Origin: Zingiber officinale
Lineage: Eukaryota; Streptophyta; Magnoliopsida; Zingiberales; Zingiberaceae
Direction: 5' to 3'
Assembly (NCBI RefSeq): GCF_018446385.1
Contig: NC_055990.1
Coordinates: forward strand, 24,619,058-24,683,057
DNA: 64,000 nt
Every line of letters begins with the position of its first letter. Position 1 is the stretch's first letter. Below the pieces are notes generated by a model. The model made no database searches. It was not told the DNA's origin and saw nothing but the letters and a program-made list of their open reading frames with translations. This document shows positions 12,477 to 24,320 of this stretch, piece by piece. Made by a program: the position numbers and the translations under genes.

Positions 12477-14170
12477 TGTTGGGACTGAAATGTAGCTAGA
12501 GGGGGGGTGAATAGCTCGGCACGATCTCGTGCTCGTCGTTGCTTGCTTCTTACGATGATGTGCAGCAGAAAATACAAAGAAACAAATACACAACGCTAAC
12601 ACTAGGGATTTACTTGGTATCCACCTCAAGAAGAGGTGACTAATCCAAGGATCCACACACTCACGCACCCTCCACTATGTAAACACTCCTTTTCGGTAAC
12701 TACCGAAGGTGGAGAAGCCCTACAAGCTCACAATACAAGAAGAAAGGAAAGGGAAATACAATACAAACAAAAGCTTACAAGATATGCTCAAGAAACACTA
12801 ACCTTAGCTTCTTCGTCGTCTCTTGACTTGGACGTGCAACAGCACAAGCCTCCAAGAAACTTCAAGATCTGGCGTGAGAGCTGTGGAGAAGTGGTTGTGA
12901 AGTCGCTGTAGAGAAAGAATCGAAGCTATGGGAGTTCTGCCGAGAGAAATGCTCGCCAACAGCTAAATACGACGCCAACGGTCGAATCCCAATCGATTGG
13001 ATTGCTCCCAATCGATTGGGGAGGATTTGGATCGATCGGTCGATCGATCCATAGCGCCTCTGTACTCTCGAGAATTGTCTGGATCGATCGGTCGATCGAT
13101 CCAGGGCTTATCGCGTGAAATCACACCTCCCAATCAATCGCCCGATCGATTAGAGGCTCCCAATCGATCGATCGATTGGGAGGCTTTCTGTGCGATCAGC
13201 GATTCTCCCAATCGATCCACCGATCGATTGGGAGGAGGCCTATCGCAGGGACTCGCTCAATCGATCAGCCGATCGATTGGGCATGAGCCAATCGATTGGA
13301 TGATCGATCGAGCTCTTATTTTTGCCCAAAAACAAATCCAAAGTCTCCTACACCAACATCCGGTCAACCATGACCTGTTGGTACATCATGCCTAGCATCT
13401 GGTCACCTTTGACCTGCTAGAACTCCCTCATCAAGTGTCCGGTCAATCCCTTTGACCCACTTGGACTTTTCTCCTCGTGCCAAGTGTCCGGTCATCCTTG
13501 ACCCACTTGGACTTATCTCCACCAGGTGTCCGATCAACCTTGATCCACCTGGATTTCACGTGCCAAGTATTCGGTCAATCCCTTTAACCTACTTGGGCTT
13601 CCCAACACCAGATGTCTGATTAAACTTGATCCATCTGGATTTCCTATGTCTGGCTTCACTCACCAGGACTTTCACCTAGCTTCACTCACTAGGATTTTCA
13701 CCTGGCTTCACTCACTAGGATTTTCCAGCTGCCCGGCTTCATTCACCGGGACTTTCACCTAGCTTCACTCACTAGGTTTTTCACCTGACTTCACTCACCA
13801 GGATTTTCCAGCTGCTAGGCTTGACTCGCCGGGACTTTCACCTAGCTTCACTCACTAGGATTTTCACCTGGCTTCACTCACCAGGATTTTCCAGCTGTCC
13901 GGCTTCACTCACCGGGACTTTCACCTAGCTTCACTCACTAGGATTTTCACCTAGCTTCACTCACCAGGATTTTCTAGTCAAGTATCCAGTCAACCTTGAC
14001 CTACTTGACTCTCCTTCACAATCTCCCCACATGAACATCGTACCTGCAATCTCCATGTGTTGTCTACATGTATTGTCAAACATTGAAACCCAAATATCAA
14101 GACTCGAGCTTGACCCAATTCAAGGTCAGTCATCCAGGTCAACCTTGACCTAGGGAATATTGCACCAACA
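12477..14170 (-). repeat. 5' LTR of element D (1.69 kb)
   Basis: It matches 6588-8308 closely, with the same ends, the same ATCGATCG palindrome block (12985-13310, shorter than in the partner) and the same minisatellite (13640-13975). The copies differ by scattered substitutions and unit number. The primer-binding site lies just outside at 12459-12474. Confidence 0.9.
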
Positions 14171-15348
14171 CACAAGATTCTGAAGGCGACGTGGGATGAA
14201 ATGTCATCTGAATCAGAAGTCAATGCCTTCTCCGGACTTGCGTTAATGGCAAGTCATCAAGACAAGGACTACGATTCAAGCTCGTCCAAAATGAGCATCG
14301 AGAGCATCGATGAAGGGGGAGCTACATCGGAAGAAAGTAGCAGTTCAGGGGGAGACATGGATAATGAGATTGACAAGGTAAGTCAGGTACGTTCCCTTCC
14401 TCCCGATAAATTATTTAAGTTTGTTAAATTATTAACTAAGGATTGTTGTAAGTTAGAAAAAGAGATTAAAATTTAAAAGTAATTCTAGCTAAATCTTGCC
14501 CATTAGAAGAATTAAACAAATTAAAATTAGAAAATAATAATTTAAAAATACAAGTAGATAACTTAAAAAATCATGCATGTTCACAAAATATAAATTTTAG
14601 AAAATACAATAATCTAAATTGGTATTTTAGATATCACAAAGGATAAATTAGAAATATTTCAAAGAAGTATGTCCCTAAGAAATTCTTAGTTAATCCAGTT
14701 GGCTGGAACCTATATTGGGTTCCAAAGTCTTGTTTAACCTAAACTCTAAATTAGACTTAGTGCTTTCAGCGAGAAAAAACTAAATGTTAAATTTTTTTAT
14801 AAGGCTTTGTCTAAGAATGTGGTTGTTGCTCTAATAACCAAGAAAGCCTAGTATCTCGCCATTGTCTGGAAGATAAGATATTGAAATAAAATATTTAATT
14901 AACTTACAGATAAAGCATTAAATTGAAATTAAATAATACTTTAAAAAGTTTTTTTTTCTGAGAATTACTTAAAAAAAATTTTAACCGTAGAATTTTTAAC
15001 TTAAAAAAAATTAGAATATTTTTCTAGCAAAAATGTCTAAACTTAAAATTTTTTAACTTAGAAATTCTTTTTTGAAATTTTCTCTTACTTAGAATTTTTT
15101 TTTCAAAAAAAGTATTGAAATAAGTTTCAAAATTTTCAAAGTTTTTAAAATTATTACCCTTAGATTTTTCTCTTGGTACCCCATTTTTTTATGTGATCAA
15201 AGGGAGAGAAGGAAAAGGTTAAGTCTAGGGGAGGTAGATTACAATTTTTTTATTTATTTTTTGCACTTTATTGTAATATTATTTGTTTTACTTTTATGTT
15301 TATTTACCCTAGCTTAACTTAAGTTGCTCATATCAAAAATGGAGAGAT
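14171..15348 (+). pseudogene. Element C gag C-terminus and 3' internal region
   Basis: This is the continuation of C after D; the first five bases are the second CACAA duplication. The frame at 14201-14476 encodes an acidic, serine-rich tail and a segment ending DCCKLEKEIKI. Beyond a stop, lysine/asparagine-rich coiled-coil-like sequence continues to NPVGWNLYWVPK (about 14692-14730), a conserved end of gag in this element type. From 14740 to 15330 the DNA is T/A-rich without coding potential and ends in the polypurine tract AAAAATGGAGAGATTG. The place where pol would begin is absent. Confidence 0.72.
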
Positions 15349-16195
15349 TGTTGGAACCCCAAGGTTGTTTTGAAGTAATCAACAAGTTAAGTTAGGTCCT
15401 GTAGTGTTTTAACTTTGTGTCTAAATGTGTAGGAGCTTAGGAGCATAGGGAGTCGAGCAAAAGATGTAGCTAGCGAGAAGGACGGCACGGTAGAGAGAGC
15501 CGACAGGCTCGGTGGATCCTAGGGACGAGGTGCTGTGGAAGAATATGCGGGCGGACAAGAAGGAAGCGCGCGGCGTTTCCGAGGGACGAGAAGCTAGAGC
15601 AGAAGGTTGCTCGAGAATGCCAAAATTGGGTTCAAGTGAGCCTTAGCTCAGTTGGCTGAAATCACCCAAGCGAGAGGAGCCTGAACAGAAGACTCAGACC
15701 GAGGCGAGCAACACTAGAGCAGAGGACCCGGATCAAAAGTCAACTAAGTTGACTTTAGTGGTCCGGGCGCTCGGAACCTGATTTTGATCGGATTGTGTTT
15801 CACCGTGATCATTTGCATAGGGGATAAAATTTTATCCCCTCCCAGGTGCTTGGAACCCTCCAGGCGCCCCAACCAAAGCTATACATACAACCTTAGTCTA
15901 GAAGCTTTTCATTCATTCAATTCAATGAGCAATTTCATATTCTACACTTGTGTGCTTCTCTTGTTTAGTTAAGCTTCTTATTTTTGTATGTCGGTGTTGT
16001 AAGAGGCTTCTCCGCCTGAAGGAGTTACTAGTGCGATTCACTCCTTGGATTAACAACTGCTTTGGTTGTAACCAAGTAAAAATTCCTGTGCCTCTACCTT
16101 TTAGTTCTTTCTTTAATTATATGCAAGTGTTATTTTAAAAGTCCAAGAAAGATTTTGCTTTTAATTTGTGCAGGCCTATTCAACCCCTCTTCTAA
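15349..16195 (+). repeat. 3' LTR of element C
   Basis: It starts TGTTGGAACCCC and parallels 4772-5645 throughout (GGAGTCGAGC, CCGAGGGACGAGAAG, TATA region, CATTCAATTCAA). The final bases diverge after CCTCTTCTAACC, so the end near 16195 is approximate. The terminal TCTCAACA of the partner LTR is missing. Confidence 0.78.
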
Positions 16196-16887
16196 CCTGA
16201 TCTTTGGAAATCTAATTTGATATATCTATTTTTGAAAACTACCTTTTATAAAACTAAGCTTTTAAATTGGATTTAATAAACTAAGATTTTGAAGATTGAA
16301 TCTTTTGCAAACTTAGTTTTAATTAGTAGGTCTTTCAAACTTAGTTTTTGAAATTTTAGTTTTGAAAACTCATGTTTGAAAAGTAGTTCAACGTTGAAAC
16401 TTATTTTAAAAATTTAAAACCTTGATCTTAAAATTTTGGTTTTGAAAAACTCATGTTTGAAAAGTATTTCAAAGTTAATTTGGCAAATTCTTTTTAAGAT
16501 TGCAAATTCACTTTGAAAATTAAATTAATTTGGCAAAAATTATCTTTCAAAACACACTAAGTTATCTTGCAACAATTAGCTACTTCTCAAAAACTTAGTT
16601 ATTTTCTAAAGGCTAAAATCTAATGCTTTAAACAAGTTCTCAAAAGTTTAAACTTCCCCGAGTTAACTTGACTTCATTTCTCAATTTTTATTTTTTTTCT
16701 GTATTCTGTACTTGACCTATGTTCCTATTTGATGAATGCCAAAGGGGGAGGGATAGGTGGTTAAGTTAGAGCAAAAAAAGTCAAACTTAAAAACTAACTT
16801 AAACCTTAAATATCATGCTTGTTTTTTTTACTTGCATATTTTTTCACTAACTTAAACAGGTTGTCATTCCATCAAAAAGGGGGAGAT
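16196..16887 (+). other. 3' internal remnant of element B with polypurine tract
   Basis: AT-rich DNA with repeated TTTTGAAA words and no coding potential. It carries AAAGGGGGAGGGA near 16742 and ends AAAAAGGGGGAGATTG at the LTR. It is assigned to B because it leads directly into an LTR of the same class as A's. Most of B's pol must have been lost. Confidence 0.6.
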
Positions 16888-17937
16888 TGTTGGTGCGGTT
16901 AGTACTAACGGTCTAACTCAGGTTTTGATGAATGACAAATTAGGTTAAGCTAGGTTTGTCGTTGTCTAACACTCTGATCGAGTGTGCAGGCGAAGTCCAG
17001 ACAGGTCGACGAGCTGACCAAATATCTGGCACGAAGCCCAGCTAGGTCAACGGGTCGACCGGATAGCTGGCACGAAGTCCAAGTGGGTCGACGAGCTGAC
17101 CAGACGCTTGGCACGAAGTCCAGCTAGGTCGACGGGCTAACCGGATAGCTGGCGAGAAATCCAGACGGGTCGAAGGGCTGGCCGGATGTTTGGCAGGTGA
17201 GTAAAGGTAAGTCACTGGAAGGGAGTGACTGTGAGGACGCATTCCCGGGAAGGGAACTTAGGCGCCGATCCGACTTAGAACCATTTCGAAACTCTAAGTC
17301 AAGATTTTGACTAGATTCCGGTCTCGGAAAGACGGAATCTAAGTCATACTCTTTATGTCAAATTATAAACTGTGCTAACACTCTGTTTTGCAGAATATAC
17401 ATTGCCTCGGACTAACCTTATCTTGCAGGAAAAGGAGCTTCTGGAGAAAGGGGGTCCGGACGCCCGGAGGTCCAGGCGCTCGGAAGGAATCCAGGCACCC
17501 AGAGGCAAGTTTTATCCAAGACGCGGCGTCGACACGTGGAGTTCGCTGGTTGGGACTGCTACGTCACACCAGGGTGCCCGGAAGGGATCCAGGCGCCCCG
17601 AGCATCCTATAAAAGGAGGGTCAAAGGCGGAGCTCAAAACACAACTCAGAATTGATGATCTGCTCTCATATGCTCCTGCGACGTTGCGACGCTACTCCGA
17701 CAAATCTCTGTTCCTTTCTATTGTTTTATATTTGTCGGTATTTTCTTTCTATCAATTCCTATACTTTAATCTTGTAATTCTATTTTCGAGGAGTAGGAGT
17801 CGCCAAAGGCTCCGAACCAAGTAAATCCTTGTGTTCTCTTTGACTTATTCTTTCTTTTCCGCTGTGCTTACTCACCTTCGAACGTTTATCGATATTCACC
17901 CCCCCCCCCCCCTCTATCGATTCTTCACGATCCAACA
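16888..17937 (+). repeat. 3' LTR of element B
   Basis: It starts TGTTGGTGCGG and ends CGATCCAACA. U3 has about five roughly 45-bp minisatellite units (16985-17210; core GGCACGAAGTCCAG with GGTCGACGGGCT). GC-rich words (GCGCCCGG/CAGGCGCCCC types) occur at 17455-17600, then a TATA box CCTATAAAAGGAGG (about 17607). A C-run of about 15 bases sits at 17898-17914. Confidence 0.85.
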
Positions 17938-18516
17938 GTATTAAATAGGCAAAAGTTCTCATGTCATAGGTTGGATAAGAATAAATATTATAGGAAAACT
18001 AATAGTCTAAGATTTTGAACATGGAACATAAGAACTCTCACTAGTAAATCAATAGAGGTAGTAGATGCAATGATTAGAAGAAGAATTAGTATTTTATATG
18101 TACAAGAGAAAAAATAAGTAGGCGAGAATGCAAAAATGATAAAGAACTCGGGTTTTAAGTTTTGGTACACAAGAAAGAGTAAAACAAGAAATGAAGTAAA
18201 TATTATTATAGATAGTTCGTCAAAAGATGAAGTTGTAGGAGTAGTTAGAAAAGAGATAAAAATTATAGCCCTTAAGATAATAGTGATGAAAGAAACTATA
18301 AACATAATTAGCATATATGCACCGCAAGTAGGATTAGATGAAGCTACCAAATCAAGATTTTAGGATGACCTAGATGAAGTATTACAAAAAAAAATTTCAA
18401 ATGAAATGATTTTAATTGGAAATGATCTAAATGGACATGTTGGAGTGAAAAATGAAGATATGAGAGGGTACATAGAGTTATAGGAATGAAAAAGAGAAAA
18501 CTATATTGAATTTTAC
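17938..18516 (+). pseudogene. Element E: RTE-type LINE, endonuclease part
   Basis: The translation shows an apurinic-endonuclease domain typical of RTE-clade non-LTR elements: TWNIRTLTSKSIEVVD (about 18017-18065), ILYVQE, INIISIYAPQVGLDE (about 18300-18345) and NDLNGHVG (about 18421-18445). This domain nicks the target for priming. Stops at 18115-18117 and 18361-18363 interrupt it. The 5' part is missing and the left side abuts LTR B. The frame resumes after element F at 21673. Confidence 0.75.
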
Positions 18517-19555
18517 TGTTAATACCCCAAGGTAGTTTTGATGTGATCAACCAACTCAGGTTGAGTCCTGTTGGTATTTAACCACTGTGTCTAAGTGTGC
18601 AGGAACTTAAGAGCATAGGAGACGAGCAAAAGGCGTAGCTAGCGAGAAGGACGACACGAGAGAGAACCGACGGGCTCGGTACATCCGAGGGACGAGGCGC
18701 TGCAGAAGAGTACACGGGCGGGCGAGAAGGAGGCGCGTGGTATTTCCGAGGGACGAGAAGTCGGAGCAGAAGATTGCTCGAGGAGACGTGCAAAAGACAT
18801 AGCTAGCAAGAAAGAAGATGAGCTCGGTGCATCCGAGGGACAAGGCGCGGCGGAAGAGTACGTTGGCGGACGAGAAGGAAGCACACAACAATTTCGAGGG
18901 ACGAGAAGCCAGGAGCAGAAGGTTGCTCAAGAAGGCCGGAAGTTAGGTTCGAGTGAGGCCTATTCTGGATGGCCGAGATCACCTGAGTAAGCGGAGCCGG
19001 AGCGGAAGATCCAGACCAAGGCGAGCGGAAACGGAGTGGAAGACCGTGACCGAAAAATCAACAAAGGCTGATTTTTCGGTCCGGGCACCCGAACTCCGGG
19101 CGCCATGAACGCTTTCGAGCGCCCGGATCAAAAATTTATCTGGAACGTGACGTGATGTGTTCCATTACGACAGGGATAAAAGTTTATCCCCTCCCAAGCA
19201 CCTGGAACCCTTCTAGGCGCCCCGACCAGGGCTATAAATACAACTCTGGTCCCAAAGGTTCATAACGACATTGGAAAGCACTTGTAATTTATCTCTTTTC
19301 AGTCTTGTTCTGTAACTGAGTGCTTTAATTGTTGTAAAGAGGCTTCTCTGCCTGAAGGAGAGTTTAGTGCGCTTTCATCTTCCTTGGATAAACAACCTCC
19401 CTGGTTGTAATCAAGTAACCCCTTCGTGCCTCTTCTTTTTAGTCTTTTATTTTGTTTATGCAAGTGTTTAATTAAATTATAAAGTTCCAAGAAGGTGTGT
19501 TTTAATTTTACAGGGTTATTCACCCTCCTCAAGCCGACTGCCCAAGGGTCCTACA
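18517..19555 (+). repeat. 5' LTR of element F
   Basis: TGTTAATACCCC to GGGTCCTACA. It contains a duplicated segment in which GACGAGCAAAAGGCGTAGCTAGCG-type sequence recurs at about 18620 and 18785, GGGCGCC words at 19080-19130, and the TATA box GCTATAAATACAA (about 19230). Confidence 0.85.
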
Positions 19556-20595
19556 ATTGGTATTAAAGCGAGTTTGCCTCAGAAGGACTAACCGCCGATT
19601 GAAGCAAACAAGAAATGGTTGGAGCTAGTATCTACCCTCCAACGTTTGAGGGGGAGTTTGTGTTTTGGAAGCGACGCATGGAGGTATTTATTAAATAAGA
19701 TTTTAATATTTTATTCATAATGAAATATGGTTATGAAGCACCAAAGAACACGAATGGAGAAGAACTCGAAAAACACCTCTAGATAAATACAAAATCTAAA
19801 AATATCTGTATGTTTAAATTGCTCTGCTTTGAACTTTAGAAATTATAATGGACTAAATTGACAATTTAAATATCACAGGGGCAAAATTAGAAAATTATCA
19901 ATGAAATATATTTTTTAAAAAAATTTAATTAACCTAGTTGGAAGGAACCTATATTGAGTTCCAAAATCATGCCTTAATTAATGTATATCATTTTTTAAAA
20001 TTATTTTGCATGATTTTTGTTAGAAATTAATTAGAGGTTAATTTTTTCGAGAAAGATAAATTCGTCATTTATCTGTAGGAAAATTTTCTAACAGCCAAAT
20101 TATATTTTTTGGATTATCTAACAAAAATTATATTTTTTTTATTTTAAAATTATTTCTTAGAATTATTTTTTTCTCTAAAAGAATATCATATTCTCGATTA
20201 AGGAATTTTTTTATATTTTTTTAATCATTGCATCACTTTTCAAAAGTATATTTTTTTTTGTTGAACTTTATCATTTTCTTATCTACACAAATATTTTTTT
20301 TTGAAATTTTCTGACTGTTATTGAATTTTTAATGCTTGGAAATTCAATTTTTGAAAATTCTTATTTATGTTATACTTTTAATTTTTTTTAAGAGAGTTTT
20401 TCCTTAGGCTTTGCATAGATTACCCTATTTTAATATGATCAAAAAGGGGGGGAGAGAGAGATTAAGTCTAGGGGGAGGGTAACATCAATTTTTTTTCACA
20501 TTATTTTCAAAATTATTATGTTGTTATTAATGTTATTTGTTTATGTTTATTTACCCTAACTTAACTTGGGTTGCTCACATCAAAAATGAGGAGAT
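19556..20595 (+). pseudogene. Element F internal region: fused gag ends, no pol
   Basis: The N-terminal gag stretch (about 19615-19790) and the C-terminal gag stretch (about 19850-19975) are directly joined, with stop codons in both. The rest (19980-20580) is T/A-rich, with AAAAAGGGGGGGAGAGAGAG at about 20440-20460 and a final purine tract. It encodes nothing intact. Confidence 0.7.
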
Positions 20596-21672
20596 TGTTA
20601 ATATCCCCAAGGTAGTTTTGATCAACCAAGTCAGGTTCGGTCCTGTTGGTATTTAACCACTATGTCTAAGTGTGCAGGAACTTAGGAACACAGGAGACAA
20701 GCAAAAGATGCAGCTAACGAGAAGGACGGCACGTGAGAGAGCTGACGGGCTCGGTACTTTCGAGAGACGAGGCGCTGCGGAAGAGTACACAGGCGGACGA
20801 AAAGGAAGCGTGTGGTATTTCCGAGGGACGAGAAGTCGGAGCAGAAGATTGCTCGAGGAGACGAGCAAAAGATGCAGCTAGTGAGAAGGATGACATGGGA
20901 GAGAGCTGATAGCTCAGTGCATCCGAGAGACGAGGCGCTGTGGAAGAGTACGTCGGCGGATGAGAAGGAAGCACGCGACAATTCTGAGGGACGAGAAGCT
21001 AAGAGCAAAAGGTTACTCGAGAAGGCCGGAAGTTGGGTTCGGGTGAGGCCTATTCCGGATGGTCGATATCACCTGAGCAAGCGGAGCCGGAGCGGAAGAT
21101 CCGGCCCGAGGTAAGTGGAAGACTCGGGCCAAGACGAGTGGAAACGGAGTAGAAGACCGGATCAAAAAATCAACAAAGACTGATTTTTCGGTCTGGGGTG
21201 CCCGGGCCTAGTTCGGGAGCCAGGACCCCTTTCAGGCATCCAGATCAAAAATTTATCTAGAATGCGACGTGGTGTGTTCCATTACGACGAAGATAAAAGT
21301 TTATCCCCTCCCAAGTGCTTGGAACCCTTCCAGGCGTCCCGACCAGGGCTATAAATACAGACTTATTCCCAAAGGTTCAGAACGACATTGAAAAAATACT
21401 TGTAATTCATTTCTTTTCAGTCTTGTTATGTAACTGAGTGCTTTAATTGCTGTAAAAAGGTTTCTCTGCCTAAAGGAGAGTGTAGTGTGCTTTCATCTTC
21501 CTTGGATTAACAACCTCCCCGGTTGTAACCAAGTAAACCCTTCTTGCCTCTTCTTTTTAGTCTTTTATTTTGTTTATGCAAGTGTTTAATTAAACTATAA
21601 AGTTCGAGGAAGGTGTGTTTTAATTTTACAGGGCTATTCACCCCCTCTAGCCGACTGCCCATGGGTCCTACA
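20596..21672 (+). repeat. 3' LTR of element F
   Basis: TGTTAATATCCCC to GGGTCCTACA. It is collinear with 18517-19555, including the internal duplication and the GCTATAAATACAG TATA region (about 21348), with small length differences. Confidence 0.85.
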
Positions 21673-24010
21673 TTTGCAATAACATATGATCTTATATTAG
21701 CTAATACGTTTTTTAAGAAAAGAGAAGAACACTGGGTCACATTCAAAAATGGGAATAATAAATCACATTCACTTTCTTATGGTTAGGAAGAAGGATAGGA
21801 AAATTTATAAAGATTGTAAGATCATCCCTAGAGAAAGCTTAACTACCAAACATAAATTAGTAGTGTTAGATATATGTCTCAAGCATAGTATCAATAGAAA
21901 GAAAATACATACGACTCCTAGAATTAAATGGTAGAAGTTAAAGGATGGGAAATAAAATACATTTGAGGAGAATGTAGGAGTACAAAAATTAGGTGAAATA
22001 TATGGTGACTCTAATACAACATGGGATAAGATGATATCAAAGTTAAAAATAGTAGTTAAGAATGTACTCAGTGAGTCAAAGAGACATACATCACTAAGTA
22101 AGGAATCTTGATGGTGGAATGAGAAAATATAAAAGAATGTGAAGAAAAAACGAACAGCATATAAGGAATTATATATTTGTAAGAACGAAGAAAACTTGAA
22201 AAAAATATACAATAACCAAGAAAGAGACTAAGAAAGTAGTGAATGACGCAAAGAATGACATTTTGAACAATTATATCAAAAATTGGATACAAAAGAAGAG
22301 GAAAGAGATATTTATATAATAGCTAAAGTGAGAGAAAGGAAGACAAGAAATCTTATACAAATAAAATATATTAAAAATGAATATAATAGGGTACTAGTAA
22401 ACGATGGAGAAATAAAAAAGCGGTGGAAGAGATATTTTTATCAAATTTTAATGAAGTTTTAGGTGACAAACTTAACTTAGATAATTTAAGTAGGTCAAAT
22501 GAGTATAGAAATTTAAATTTTTATCATAGAATTCAAACTTCAAAAGTAGAACAAGTTTTAAATGAGATATACAATGGAAAAGTCATTGGACGAGATAATA
22601 TTCCAATAGAGATATGGAAGTGCTTAGGAAAATAAGGTATTAAATGATTACAAAATTATTTAACATGGTATTGAAAATGAAAAAAATATCTGATCAATAG
22701 AGGCTAAGTATTCTAGTTCCCTTATATAAGAAAAAGGGAGACGTACAAAATTATGTAAACTATATGGGTATTAAACTAATAAGTCATACCATAAAACTGG
22801 GAGAGAGTAATAAAAAAAGATTAAGGAATGAGACAATGGTGACCAAAAATCAATTTGTGTTCATGCCTAAAAAGTTATCAATAGAAATTATACATCTTCT
22901 TAGACAACTAATTGAAAAATATCATAAGCAAAAATAAGTTCTACACATGGTATTCATTGACTTAGAAAAAGCTTATGATGGAGTCCTAAAAAAATTATAT
23001 GGAGAATTCTATAAAATAGAGGTGTTAGCGTAACATTTATTGAGCTAATTAAGGATATGCATGAGGATGTAACAAGCAGAGTAAAAAACTTCAGATGGAG
23101 TAATTAAACCATTTTCAATAAAGATAGGGTTACATTAAAGATCAATTCTAAGTCTCTATCTTTTTATACTAATTATGGACAAACTCACTGCATACAGTCA
23201 AAACATAGTACCAAGGCGCATATTATTTATAGATGATATTATTTTGATAGATGAAACATGTGAATGAGTAAATACTAAATTAGAGTCTTGACGAGAAATA
23301 TTAGAAGGGAAAGGTTTTATGCTTAGTAGAATAAAGTCATAATATATAGAATTTAAGTTTAGCAATATTAGACGTAATGAGACAATTGTTAAGATAGAAG
23401 ATGACGAGTTTCCTAGAACTAAGAGCTTTAAATATTTAGGATTATTTTTTTAAAATAATGGAGGGATTGAGAGAAATATCTTACATAGAATATAAATAGG
23501 ATGTTTGAAATGGAGGAGAGTATTGGATGTTTTATGTGATCATAAAATACCTCTAAAACTTAAAGGAAAGTTCTACAAAATCGTAGTTAGACCTACTATG
23601 TTATATGAAGCTAAATGTTTGGTTATAACTCAAGCACATAAGCAGAAGATGAGAAAGACAGAGATAAGGATGTTAAGGTAGATGTGTGGACATACAAGAA
23701 TGGGTAAAATAAGAAATTAAAGCATTAGAGAGAAAATTGGAGTTTATCTATTAAGGAAAAATTCTGAAAGACACGTTTAATATGGTACGAACATGTACTT
23801 AGATAATCAATAAATACTCCAGTTAAGTGATGTGAAATGATGACAAACACGCACATCAAACGAGGAAGGCCAAATAGACTTTGTTAGCAATAATAAAATA
23901 AGACAAAATTTATTTAAGTATAGATGATGATATAGTAGGGGACAGAGTTCAATAACATAAAAGAATTCATATAGTTGATCTCACGTAATAAGAAAAGACT
24001 TGGTTGGTAA
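21673..24010 (+). pseudogene. Element E: RTE-type LINE, reverse transcriptase part
   Basis: This continues 17938-18516 after element F. It shows VFIDLEKAYDGV (about 22948-22983), LFIDDIILIDETCE (about 23225-23265; the FADD box reads FIDD), FKYLGLFF (about 23430) and the C-terminal MLYEAKCLV region (about 23600). It aligns well by eye with the second RTE copy at 43757-44838. Stops and frameshifts are many, so it is old and dead. The 3' end is placed near 24010 by comparison with that copy. Confidence 0.78.
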
Positions 24011-24057
24011 GAACCTAGATCTCTTAGTCTACAAAAAAGTGGACCAGGAGATGGACT

Positions 24058-24320
24058 ACTTGCAATTGCGACTGAATCAAGGATACGATCCAGCGACAAT
24101 TGGTTGTGATCCCTCCTTGGGTTCACCATCTCCCCAGGTTATAGTTTGGATCCAGAGGTCGCTCCCTGCTCGGCGCTAGGTTGCTTGACCACTTGTCCAA
24201 TGCCGGTGGCCTCCAGCCATCCGTCCCAACCCAAACTATAACCTGAGAGGACGGTGAATCCAAGGAGGAATCATAACTAATTGTAGTCGGATCGCAACCA
24301 CGATCCAACTATAATTGTAA
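24058..24320. mobile_element. Foldback / MITE-like inverted-repeat element
   Basis: The arms at 24058-24149 and 24230-24320 are imperfect inverted repeats. GGTTATAGTTTGG at the inner end of the left arm is complementary to CCAAACTATAACC of the right arm, and CCTCCTTGG, TCACC and GCGATCC words pair likewise. The loop is about 80 bp. There is no coding capacity. It lies between the end of LINE E and the PORR gene promoter. Confidence 0.7.

Larger units (their letters stand above)
6588..14170 (-). mobile_element. Element D: complete gag-only LTR retrotransposon with exact target duplication
   Basis: This 7.6-kb element is bounded by the 5-bp duplication CACAA (6583-6587 and 14171-14175). It lies in reverse orientation inside the gag of element C. 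Its 5' LTR is 12477-14170 and its 3' LTR 6588-8308. The primer-binding site (complement of TGGTATTAGAGCAAGG) is at about 12459-12474, and the polypurine tract (complement of CATCAAAAAGGGAGAGATTG) at 8309-8327. Gag occupies 10577-12356. The 2.3 kb between gag and the polypurine tract has no recognisable pol. The LTRs differ mainly in minisatellite copy number, so the insertion looks relatively young. It is a non-autonomous element family with a copia-like primer site and gag. Confidence 0.9.
4772..16195 (+). mobile_element. Element C: gag-only (pol-less) copia-type element, interrupted by D
   Basis: Two LTRs (4772-5645 and 15349-16195) flank an internal region that starts with the copia primer-binding site TGGTATCAGAGC (5648-5660), holds gag (5700-6587, continued 14176-14720) and goes straight to a polypurine tract at 15335-15348. 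No integrase, reverse transcriptase or RNase H is visible, so C must have depended on another element's enzymes. Taking out D (6588-14170), C is about 3.8 kb. The right LTR is truncated or diverged at its end, and no clean target duplication is seen. It interrupts B. Confidence 0.8.
18517..21672 (+). mobile_element. Element F: short, internally deleted LTR retrotransposon inside LINE E
   Basis: The LTRs at 18517-19555 and 20596-21672 flank only 1.04 kb. Internal order: copia-like primer-binding site TGGTATTAAAGC (19558-19569), a gag N-terminus with MVGASIYPPTFEGEF (from 19615), then a jump to a gag C-terminus (KIRKLSMKYIF near 19880, KEPILSSK near 19945), AT-rich filler and a purine tract before 20596. 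Flanking bases TTTAC (18512-18516) and TTTGC (21673-21677) match at four of five positions, as expected of a slightly decayed target duplication. It has no pol and is non-autonomous. Confidence 0.85.

Noticed and set aside
17895..17916. Long C-run as a sequencing fault or special structure
   Set aside because: C-runs in the same place occur in LTRs A and G, so it is a family feature near the LTR end; only its exact length is doubtful.
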